From the NCBI GenBank assembly GCA_016196225.1, contig JACPXZ010000010.1, positions 62,001 through 126,000 on the forward strand: 64,000 nucleotides of DNA, read 5' to 3'. A model generated the notes under the pieces. That model saw only the letters and a list, made by a program, of their open reading frames with translations, made no database searches and was not told the origin of the DNA. Source of the DNA: Candidatus Peregrinibacteria bacterium. GTDB lineage: Bacteria; Patescibacteriota; Gracilibacteria; Peribacterales; Peribacteraceae. Positions 20,334 through 28,562 of this stretch are shown here, piece after piece. The translations under genes and the position numbers were made by a program. The stretch's first letter is position 1. The number at the start of each line of letters is the position of its first letter.

Positions 20334-21353
20334 TTATTTACCAACTCTTTCCACCCAAAAACGAATTGTCTCGTTCATATTTATCGGAGTAATCTGAATG
20401 CCAGGATGCTTGTTCTTGAACACTCTGAAAATTTCGTCTGCAAATGCCTGTCCAATTGTGGGAACTTTATCAAAGTCCAGAACAACGGATTTGAATTTCT
20501 CAAGACCCGACAATACGCGTCGCGCTTGAGAACGTGAAACGTGCACTGTCCCTAGTGTGTAGAGCTTTATTTGTATCTCCGTTTTATCGAAAGCATGTTC
20601 AGTGGGGTCCGTTTGATATTCCTGAAAGATGTCATTCAAATGCTTTTCTGTGTCACATGCGATTTGGAAATAGACTTTCGTTCCTTTTTTTGAAGGCTTC
20701 ACTTCTTCAATAAAAATATCTTTGGCGAGATTATTAATTATAAGCTTCTTGCCGAAACTTTCGAGACTGAATACATCTGCCACTTTGGATGTGAAAAAAA
20801 TGCCTTCACCTGAGTGTGCCTGAGGTTGCGTTGTAGTTTTACCTTTGAGTAAATCCTGGATTGCATCTAGCTCTGTTTTTAATTTTCTTTTTTGCATGAC
20901 ATTTCGAAAAACTCCGATGCCAAAATCATTTACAAAGAAAATTAGATTTTCTCCTCGTTTCTCAACTTGTACATGAATGTTTTCTGATCTTGAGTGCTCG
21001 ATTGCATTATTGAGCATCTCAGAAAACGCGTACTCGAATATACTCCGTAGATTTTCTGAAAACGACTGACTGAACTGGGATCTGTCTTCAATATCTTCGA
21101 GTACGTTATGCTCTTCCAATTTCTGACTTTGAAAGCGTTTGTCGTATTTCCATTTCACCTGATCCGCAAACTTTGGTAGAACATACGAGGCGGCCCTAGT
21201 AGAACCCAACTTTACCAACAGACCTTTTTGAACAAATTCCTTTAATATCCGCTGTGCGTATTGCCTGCTTATGTGTAGCTTTTCAGCAATTTCTTTGGAT
21301 TGCAGCACCCCTGTTTTAAGTGCCAATGAAAGAATCAGTCCTTTTGTATCCAT
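20334..21353 (-). CDS. HTH + HATPase_c + STAS-like (DUF4325-type) regulatory protein
   Basis: N-terminal winged HTH, histidine-kinase-like ATPase (EMLNNAIEHSRSENIHV, NDFGIG, HSGEGIFFTSK), C-terminal VVLDFDKVPTIGQAFADEIFRVF. Start at MDTKGL chosen because the longer ORF (to 21422) runs through repeats. Confidence 0.75.
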   Translation of the reverse strand: MDTKGLILSLALKTGVLQSKEIAEKLHISRQYAQRILKEFVQKGLLVKLGSTRAASYVLPKFADQVKWKYDKRFQSQKLEEHNVLEDIEDRSQFSQSFSENLRSIFEYAFSEMLNNAIEHSRSENIHVQVEKRGENLIFFVNDFGIGVFRNVMQKRKLKTELDAIQDLLKGKTTTQPQAHSGEGIFFTSKVADVFSLESFGKKLIINNLAKDIFIEEVKPSKKGTKVYFQIACDTEKHLNDIFQEYQTDPTEHAFDKTEIQIKLYTLGTVHVSRSQARRVLSGLEKFKSVVLDFDKVPTIGQAFADEIFRVFKNKHPGIQITPINMNETIRFWVERVGK

Positions 21354-21360
21354 GACTCTA

Positions 21361-21420
21361 TTGTAAAGTAAGTTTTTTAATTGTAAACTGAATTGTAAAC
21401 AGAGTTTTTTAATTGTAAAC
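21361..21420. promoter_or_regulatory. Operator-like array of TTGTAAA(C) repeats
   Basis: agttttttaattgtaaac repeated exactly at 21371..21388 and 21403..21420, plus further ttgtaaa at 21361 and 21393. Confidence 0.55.
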
Positions 21421-21455
21421 AACTATATTAGGATCCGTGAGTATGAGTAGCCTTG

Positions 21456-21713
21456 TTAAACAACACGCCGAGCGCTTGCTGCAGGCACCTTCCAGCAACA
21501 GGGCTGCTTGCAGTTTTTGCAGTACTGCTCTCCCATATCATGAGCTTTCCCACTCACACATTTGGCATCACAACAGGATGAACGGATACGTCTACCGAGT
21601 TCGTGGGTTAAGGTTCTTCGTTGTCCCAACGTTGCATGCTTTTCACAGTACTGTTTTCTGTCCGTAGCCTTGCCGCATCCTTTGATAAGACAGTGTTCGT
21701 ATTTCTTTTGCAT
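21456..21713 (-). CDS. Small cysteine-rich (zinc-binding-like) hypothetical protein
   Basis: Cys/His motifs KGCGKATDRKQYCEKH, CCDAKC, QYCKNCKQPCC. Confidence 0.5.
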   Translation of the reverse strand: MQKKYEHCLIKGCGKATDRKQYCEKHATLGQRRTLTHELGRRIRSSCCDAKCVSGKAHDMGEQYCKNCKQPCCWKVPAASARRVV

Positions 21714-21764
21714 AAGGGATCAACCTTACTCCATGAGTAGGTCATTTGTCACCATAAAGGTGCA

Positions 21765-22565
21765 TCATTTCGTGGAATGCACAAGATCGTCCGGAAGAGT
21801 AGGAATCAGAGCACATGCCTGCTCAAGAGGATCCATGGTCCGGTGGTTATATTTCCATTCCAGTTCCTTAAGGTACAAACCAAGATTCGCTGCGCGCATG
21901 CCGCGATAGCGGTGGAGTTTTTCCTCCGCCCACGACCAGAACTGCACCAGACCGTCCTGCAAATGCGCATCCGTATCGCGATCACGAAATCGATGGAATG
22001 TGCCGTGACAAATGAATCCTCCATACCGGGCATAAGGATCTTTCGCCGTACCACGAACAATCGGAGGATCGTACATGCCCCCCTTAAGAATTGGTTCATC
22101 AGGAAGCGGCTCAATCCGAATATTTCCATCGTCAATATACACACCAAAGATCGCTGCATCTCCACTGATGCGTCCGTGGCATCCTTCGCGTTTATGGCAA
22201 CGTCTGCAAAAATTGCTGTTGGAAAATTCTCGATCGGTGACTTCGAGAGTTGTTGCAAGTTGAATTCTGCGTGGTCCCCACTGGCATCTTGCAATAGCAC
22301 TTCGAATTTTTCGATAGACGAGATCGACCGTTGGTTGCCGATATCGCGAAAGTCGTGCCGCTTGCTGTACGGGAAAATCCAAGCAGAAACAGAGGAGGAT
22401 ATCAGCAAGTTGTTGGAGTTGCCGTTCTCGCCGCTCTGAATATTCCTTCGTACCAACGGCACAGCGAAGTTTGGTAAGGATGGTATCCGCACACAGGATT
22501 CGATCACGCGTGACGGAAGGGCTGCGCATAATTATATTACTAGAACATATTTTAAAATTATGCAA
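21765..22565 (-). CDS. IS1595/ISXO2-like transposase or derivative
   Basis: Zinc-ribbon-like CRRCHKREGCHG and C-terminal LVQFWSWAEEKLHRYRGMRAANLGLYLKELEWKYNHR typical of ISXO2-type transposases. Confidence 0.65.
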   Translation of the reverse strand: MHNFKICSSNIIMRSPSVTRDRILCADTILTKLRCAVGTKEYSERRERQLQQLADILLCFCLDFPVQQAARLSRYRQPTVDLVYRKIRSAIARCQWGPRRIQLATTLEVTDREFSNSNFCRRCHKREGCHGRISGDAAIFGVYIDDGNIRIEPLPDEPILKGGMYDPPIVRGTAKDPYARYGGFICHGTFHRFRDRDTDAHLQDGLVQFWSWAEEKLHRYRGMRAANLGLYLKELEWKYNHRTMDPLEQACALIPTLPDDLVHSTK

Positions 22566-22652
22566 TACCAGAGTTGTTACCTACATATACTACAGAATAT
22601 GAATGACTGATGAGTCTGTTCTTGCGCTTCTTCTCTTTTTAAAAAAAGTGTT

Positions 22653-23060
22653 GTGATCCTTGCTCGAGCGACGCCACAACGTATTCGTGACGCTCTTGCG
22701 CGATATTTCACGCTTCGTATGCTCCGCCTTGCTCCATCTACTCTATTTATTTTCTCCCCCCTCATCATTATGGTCAAACTTCTCCAACAAGAACGTCCAA
22801 TTCTCTTAGATCCGAGGAACTCACTGTTTTCTCGCAAGGGACATCGTTCATCCTGGAGAGTAAAACGCGATTCTCATCCTTTTCACTGGTCCGATCTACC
22901 GGAGACCGGGACTCACATTGCTATGATGGACAACGATGATTCTACTTTTATAGAGGAGCGCGGTGAACCAGAAACACCCGTGGAATACACAGAGTACACG
23001 TTTCCGGAAAGCCATCGCACGACCTGTGACGAAGATGATTACCATGATTGGATCTCATAG
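22653..23060 (+). CDS. Hypothetical protein
   Basis: ORF only; start uncertain. Confidence 0.35.
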   Translation: MILARATPQRIRDALARYFTLRMLRLAPSTLFIFSPLIIMVKLLQQERPILLDPRNSLFSRKGHRSSWRVKRDSHPFHWSDLPETGTHIAMMDNDDSTFIEERGEPETPVEYTEYTFPESHRTTCDEDDYHDWIS

Positions 23061-23165
23061 CGAACACTGATCTTTCACACCATCGCTCGCCCCCATCCAC
23101 TCCTCTTTTCTTATCAAGAAGAGGAATGCCGTGGGGGCAAACAAGTGGAGAAAGGAGAGAGAGCC

Positions 23166-23573
23166 ATGTCAAAGACCTTTGGAACATCTCTGATGTTCGG
23201 TGTAATCCTTGTGATCGCTGCGACATTTCTCGGCGGATCTGCCGCTGATCAAAAGCGGTTACCTCTTCCCGTCACTCCTCCGACAGAAGCTGCCAAGGAA
23301 TACTTCCATGTCGAAGGGTGCGGAATGTTGAAGACGGGGATCCGGTTTGCCGAGAACGAAACGACCGGCTACACGCTCACTGCCAATGACCAGACGTGGG
23401 AGCTGCGTCTCAAGAGCGACCAATTGCGGAAATCCGCAGACGAACTCGAAGGAAAGTGCACGTACGTCACGGGCACACCCGAGTTTGTACAATACCCCTC
23501 ACGCGGAATGGTCCCGACCATCGTGGTCGAATCCATCCGCGCCGGAAAACCCATGCAACCCATGGGAAACTGA
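23166..23573 (+). CDS. Hypothetical exported protein
   Basis: RBS-like ggagaaaggagagag before ATG; signal peptide MSKTFGTSLMFGVILVIAATFLGGSAA. Confidence 0.6.
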   Translation: MSKTFGTSLMFGVILVIAATFLGGSAADQKRLPLPVTPPTEAAKEYFHVEGCGMLKTGIRFAENETTGYTLTANDQTWELRLKSDQLRKSADELEGKCTYVTGTPEFVQYPSRGMVPTIVVESIRAGKPMQPMGN

Positions 23574-23739
23574 TTCCATTCTCCCCCACGGCACCAGCCG
23601 CATACACACGTATGCGGCTTTCTTTGATCTGCTACGACTCCATATTCGGAACCCAAGGGGTATAGGCTACTTCTTCCATCATGAAGGCCGATTGTAGTAC
23701 TCCATTGCCAAAAAGGGCAATTGTTGTTACATTTTCCCC

Positions 23740-24063
23740 ATGAGGAATCCCCTTATGATCGGCTCTCTTGTATTGATACTGCTGTACCCGGCAGTCGTAT
23801 CGGCCTACGTCATCCCCCATCCGCAAGAGCGTGAAGGTCGGCGAAACCCGCGAATCGAGCTCATACGCAATACCAAAAACGAACCCGTCCGTAGTTCTCG
23901 CGGGACCCTCTTTTACCGCTACCTTCCCAACGTCACCGATGATCGCCTCAAAAAACCCTCCCGCCGCAATATCGCCCAACTCCGTAAAGCACGCATGAAT
24001 AAAACACGCATGGAACAGGCCAATCATCGTCGCAATCGTACAGCTAAATACATTGACAAATAA
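23740..24063 (+). CDS. Hypothetical exported basic protein
   Basis: Signal peptide MRNPLMIGSLVLILLYPAVVSAY. Confidence 0.5.
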   Translation: MRNPLMIGSLVLILLYPAVVSAYVIPHPQEREGRRNPRIELIRNTKNEPVRSSRGTLFYRYLPNVTDDRLKKPSRRNIAQLRKARMNKTRMEQANHRRNRTAKYIDK

Positions 24064-24091
24064 ACGACATATTTGATAATATCCATCTCTT

Positions 24092-25021
24092 ATGACCTCT
24101 TCGGAGTCAGAGCCACGCCCCACCCGTCGCGCAGCTATTCATGCAGCAATACGTAGATGCGAAGAAGTCGCTCTCTTTTTTGCCTTTCCTCTCTCTACAC
24201 TCCTCTCACCATTAAGAGAAAAATCACCATTGCCACCACTACACACCATTGGATATGCTCCCGATTCTTCGCTCCGCCTCACCAACGCTCACCACCCCAA
24301 TGATCAGGGTGGTTCTATCCATAATCTGGGAGTCCTGCATACCAAACCTTTTTTTCGTCAACATGAAGACTTTTTTGATCAGGCGATCACCGACTGTGAC
24401 GCTCTGCTCCTTGAAGGGAATCCTTTTATAAATCGGGAGTATCAACGCCCATCGGCAAGAGCATTTTTTGAGCAATGTATTGATGCTGCCACGGCCCACC
24501 AAAAAACAATGTACTTTATTGACGAATTTCGGGGGCCCTTTATCTATTATCAGGGAACCTTTGCTCTTCCTTCCACCATGCTCACGGCACTGACCATGAA
24601 CCTCGATACCGCCATCGAGGAACATCGACAATATCATCGCGATTTAGAGCAAGGAACACCTTCCCCCCTGCCCCTCCTCTCCACCCGACGCAATGTTCTG
24701 CGTGCACTCGCAGGGATTGGACTGGGATCAGAATGGATCCTACGAACACCCAACACCGATAATCCCGAGGAATACGATGGTTATATCCTGCGCGGACGGA
24801 GCGCCATCATGATGCGCAATACATGTACTATTGCTCATGCCGCACCCGCGGCAAAACTCTTGACCACCACCGGTAACATACACGCGGAGTTATTTGAACA
24901 CTACTTTAGAGACCCATCACTCCTTAAGCGCGATCTTAGGGATTACTGTATCCACGATGCAGTATATAGCCTCCCAATACAGATGATGGAACCGGGAGAT
25001 CAGGTTCCAAAACCGTTGTGA
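24092..25021 (+). CDS. Hypothetical protein, faintly TraB/ChaN-like
   Basis: Long ORF; ITDCDALLLEGNPF and TMYFIDEF segments; family uncertain. Confidence 0.5.
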   Translation: MTSSESEPRPTRRAAIHAAIRRCEEVALFFAFPLSTLLSPLREKSPLPPLHTIGYAPDSSLRLTNAHHPNDQGGSIHNLGVLHTKPFFRQHEDFFDQAITDCDALLLEGNPFINREYQRPSARAFFEQCIDAATAHQKTMYFIDEFRGPFIYYQGTFALPSTMLTALTMNLDTAIEEHRQYHRDLEQGTPSPLPLLSTRRNVLRALAGIGLGSEWILRTPNTDNPEEYDGYILRGRSAIMMRNTCTIAHAAPAAKLLTTTGNIHAELFEHYFRDPSLLKRDLRDYCIHDAVYSLPIQMMEPGDQVPKPL

Positions 25022-25058
25022 GGATCTACTGTACGAGGTATATCCGTAGCGGAGGGGA

Positions 25059-26549
25059 TTACAGAAGAAAATGTTGAAATTGCCATGGATCGTCTTCCGC
25101 GGGTGCGAACGTGTTTCTTATCTTCGCAGCAGTCACATCGGACCCATGCGGAGTCCAATCGAGGGGCATAGAGACGACCTCCCCCAGGTATGGATCGGCC
25201 ACCTGCATGATCTCTTCGTGAGGAAGCTGATCAGGGACCAGCACACCCTTACGAGGATGACGAATCATCCAGAATATTGCTCCCAAAACGGACGCCGCGA
25301 CCTGCAGGGTCGTCGCGTTCTGGCCCGGGACGAGCCGCCGCGTTTCGTCAATGCTGAGAATCGTGCCAGCCCACCAAGACTTAAAGTCATGTCCCATCAG
25401 GAGACAACCGAGTTCGTCACCGCCGCCCTCCAGAATGTCATCATTCATGATGCGAAATTTTTCCTGCATCTGGTAATGGCGGGCACGAAGGGCATGGAGC
25501 GAGGAGATCGCCGCCGCACAGGGGCAATAAGCGTAATGGACAGTCGGACGGTAGACCGGTGTCCCATCCTCCCCCAGCACCGTGAGATAATCGGATATAG
25601 TGAATGCCTCACCGTGCCGCACGACCATCCCGACAATCTCCCGACTCGGGACACGGGAACGAACAAAGGTATTGATACCGTACCGCGCCAGACAGATTTG
25701 GTTGCGGGGTCCGCTTACATGTATGCGGGCATCAGACGGGAGAACGCGCTCATGCGTCCCCCAACCAAGTTCGGCGGGAGCAGTACCTTCCTCGTGAAAT
25801 CCCTGAACGCTCCATGTATTCACAAACTCGTCGGTGTCGCCGGGGCGGTCGGTGATCTGCGTATCGATCTCGCTGATGTGGATGACCTTCACGCTGAGCA
25901 GTTGAGCGAGCCTGTTGTATGCATTATCCACCAACGCTCGCTTAAGATCGGCGATCCGCGGATCGCGGGGCTTTTCGGACAGAATTTTGCGAGCGATATC
26001 AATCAGTGCCCGCTTGGTAAAATGCGAAACCAAACCCGGATTGGCACCGTGCTCCAAGACCGCTGTCGCACCAGGTAGCCCTCCCCAATCGCGTACCATT
26101 TTACGGATGGCCATGTGACGCACATAGAGCGTGCGGTCAGTCGTGGACGTGCGCTCGAAATTCCCGTAGGGATCCCACAATTCCACGGAGGTGTTGATAT
26201 ACAACACATCGTGCTCGTGGCACCACGCAAGGATGTCCGTGCATCCGATGTTCCAGGCGAGATCGATAATCATGTCGCCTGGACCGACGTATGCGGCCAG
26301 CTGCTGAGCGTACCTATCGCGTGTAATCTGCTCCTGCACAAATCGAACGCCTTCGGCAATAGCCGGGGCGAGCAGTGGCATCGATCGATAGTCGATCGTG
26401 TCGATCACCGTGATGCGATCGCGCGGCATATCAATATGACGCAAGAGCAACGGAAGCATGCATCTTGACACTCCTCCATATCCGAGTAACAGAATACGGC
26501 CCTCAAAGGATATCCTTATTCTTGCCGCAAGGGAGTGAACAGTTTCCAA
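25059..26549 (-). CDS. Homospermidine synthase-like (saccharopine dehydrogenase superfamily)
   Basis: Rossmann ILLLGYGGVSRCMLPLL, DLAWNIGCTDILAWCHEHDVLYINTSVELWDPYGN, EHGANPGLVSHFTKRAL. Confidence 0.85.
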   Translation of the reverse strand: METVHSLAARIRISFEGRILLLGYGGVSRCMLPLLLRHIDMPRDRITVIDTIDYRSMPLLAPAIAEGVRFVQEQITRDRYAQQLAAYVGPGDMIIDLAWNIGCTDILAWCHEHDVLYINTSVELWDPYGNFERTSTTDRTLYVRHMAIRKMVRDWGGLPGATAVLEHGANPGLVSHFTKRALIDIARKILSEKPRDPRIADLKRALVDNAYNRLAQLLSVKVIHISEIDTQITDRPGDTDEFVNTWSVQGFHEEGTAPAELGWGTHERVLPSDARIHVSGPRNQICLARYGINTFVRSRVPSREIVGMVVRHGEAFTISDYLTVLGEDGTPVYRPTVHYAYCPCAAAISSLHALRARHYQMQEKFRIMNDDILEGGGDELGCLLMGHDFKSWWAGTILSIDETRRLVPGQNATTLQVAASVLGAIFWMIRHPRKGVLVPDQLPHEEIMQVADPYLGEVVSMPLDWTPHGSDVTAAKIRNTFAPAEDDPWQFQHFLL

Positions 26550-26646
26550 TGTTTAATAAGAGACAGATGTCACATCCGCAAGAGGTACTGCGTACAGTGT
26601 AGGATTTCCCCCGGAAGAAGAAAAGAGCATGTTATAGTCTTCACGC

Positions 26647-28479
26647 ATGCCTCCGACCTTAACCGATGACATCCGGCAAGCCTATCTCGACTTCTTCGAG
26701 GTTAAAAATCATGCGGTGATTCCGGGAACAAGCCTGATCCCGGAGAATGATCCCACCGTCCTCTTCACGACCGCCGGCATGCATCCACTTGTTCCCTATC
26801 TTCTTGGTGAGCCGCATCCAGAAGGGCAACGCCTCGCCTCCTGTCAAAAATGCGTGCGCACGCAAGATATTGATGAAGTCGGCGATGAATCTCATCTCAC
26901 GTTTTTTGAAATGCTCGGCAACTGGTCACTCGGGGATTATTTTAAGGAAGAGGCAATCCAACTAAGCTTTGAATTCTTCACAGAGATTCTGGAAATTCCA
27001 TTACAAAAACTTGCGATCACCTGCTTCGCAGGTGACAAAGATGCTCCAAAGGATGAAGAGTCTGCAAACATCTGGAAGAAATTTGGGATTCCCTCCGAAC
27101 GTATCGGCTTTTTGCCCAAAAAAGACAACTGGTGGGGCCCGGCAGGCAAGACCGGCCCCTGCGGTCCCGATACGGAGATGTTTTATTGGATTGGCGAAGG
27201 TAATCCTAAAGGCAATCCTGCAACTCATCCTCCTTCGTCAGGCTCAGGACAGGCTTCTGACTGGCTCGAAATTTGGAACGACGTCTTCATGCAGTACAAC
27301 AAAAATGTGGATGGAATATTCACATCATTAAAACAGAAAAATGTTGACACAGGAATGGGACTTGAAAGGGTGGCACAGGTGTTACAAGGAGTAGAAAGTG
27401 TGTATGAAACGGATCGGATGAAGCCAATATTCAAAGTTATACAAGATTGTGTCGTGTCTGGTTCGACTCCGCTCACCATGACACGACATATCCGCATCAT
27501 CGTCGACCACCTTAAAGCCGCGACATTCATCATTGCTGACGGTGTTGAACCCAGTAATGTCGATCGCGGATATATTCTTCGGCGTTTAATTCGACGGGCG
27601 ATTCGATCTGCGAAGCAGCTTGGAATTAAGACAAATGGCTCCTTTTGTCCAGATGTTGCCGATGTAATTCATCTTGAATATCTATCGGTTTATCCTGAAT
27701 TAAATTACAAACTTGACGAAATTTTTAACATTCTTAAAAAAGAAGAGCAACAGTTCCATCAAACTCTGACTGAGGGGCTGAAACACTTCAAAAAAATGTC
27801 TGGTCCGATTGATGGGATCACTGCCTTCCATCTCTACGATACGTATGGCTTCCCTCTCGAACTTACCAAAGAACTCGCAGCAGAAAAGGGACAAACAGTG
27901 GATGAAGCAGGATTCGCAAAGGCCTTCGAGGAGCACCAAAAACTTTCCCGCAAAGGCGCGGAGAAAAAGTTTGCCGGAGGACTGGCGGATCACAGTGCCG
28001 AAACCACCAAACTCCACACGGCTACTCATCTCCTTAACGCAGCACTCCGCAAAGTATTAGGAAATCATGTACAGCAGAAAGGATCGAATATCACCGCAGA
28101 GCGTTTGCGGTTTGACTTTAACCATCCTGATAAATTGACACCGGAACAAATAAAAGAAGTAGAGCATCTTGTGAACGATGCGATTAAAAAGAACGAGCCT
28201 GTCTCTTATCACATCACGACCGTTGATGGTGCCAAAAAGGAAGGGGCAATTGGCGTCTTTGATGAGCGTTATGGACAGGAAGTTAAGGTGTATGTCGTTG
28301 GCGATGGCACCTTTAGTAAGGAAATCTGTGGTGGCCCCCATGTTGCGCGGACCGGGATGATCGGAACATTCAAAATAATAAAAGAGGAAAGTTCTTCTGC
28401 CGGTATACGGCGCATCAAAGCGGTTGTGGAGGGGGGGCCCGAAGAGATTGATGTTGCAAAAGAAGAGCAGCGTGCGTAG
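26647..28479 (+). CDS. alaS: Alanyl-tRNA synthetase, short form (610 aa, C-Ala domain missing)
   Basis: PTVLFTTAGMHPLVPYL, CQKCVRTQDIDEVG, HLTFFEMLGNWS, editing motifs HTATHLL and CGGPHV; ends soon after the editing domain. Confidence 0.93.
   Translation: MPPTLTDDIRQAYLDFFEVKNHAVIPGTSLIPENDPTVLFTTAGMHPLVPYLLGEPHPEGQRLASCQKCVRTQDIDEVGDESHLTFFEMLGNWSLGDYFKEEAIQLSFEFFTEILEIPLQKLAITCFAGDKDAPKDEESANIWKKFGIPSERIGFLPKKDNWWGPAGKTGPCGPDTEMFYWIGEGNPKGNPATHPPSSGSGQASDWLEIWNDVFMQYNKNVDGIFTSLKQKNVDTGMGLERVAQVLQGVESVYETDRMKPIFKVIQDCVVSGSTPLTMTRHIRIIVDHLKAATFIIADGVEPSNVDRGYILRRLIRRAIRSAKQLGIKTNGSFCPDVADVIHLEYLSVYPELNYKLDEIFNILKKEEQQFHQTLTEGLKHFKKMSGPIDGITAFHLYDTYGFPLELTKELAAEKGQTVDEAGFAKAFEEHQKLSRKGAEKKFAGGLADHSAETTKLHTATHLLNAALRKVLGNHVQQKGSNITAERLRFDFNHPDKLTPEQIKEVEHLVNDAIKKNEPVSYHITTVDGAKKEGAIGVFDERYGQEVKVYVVGDGTFSKEICGGPHVARTGMIGTFKIIKEESSSAGIRRIKAVVEGGPEEIDVAKEEQRA
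27231..27261. repeat. Family Q repeat fragment inside alaS
   Basis: tccttcgtcaggctcaggacaggcttctgac, encoding PSSGSGQAS between conserved AlaRS blocks. Confidence 0.75.
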
Positions 28480-28482
28480 GTT

Positions 28483-28513
28483 GCGATCCCTGCAAAAACG
28501 GATGCGGGATCTT
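28483..28513 (+). terminator. Probable terminator after alaS
   Basis: gatccctgc-aaaaacggat-gcgggatc hairpin followed by T-rich sequence. Confidence 0.5.
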
Positions 28514-28562
28514 GTCAAATTCACTTTACTTTTTTGAACTCTTCTGGTTGCATAAGGAGTTA

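Noticed and set aside
21357-21422. CRISPR-like repeats (ttttttaattgtaaac)
   Set aside because: Only two full copies, AT-rich, no regular spacers; better explained as operator sites.
22612-22650. CTGATGAG motif suggesting a hammerhead ribozyme
   Set aside because: No GAAA core partner and no matching stems nearby.
25071-26078. 335-aa plus-strand ORF
   Set aside because: Antisense to the homospermidine-synthase-like gene.
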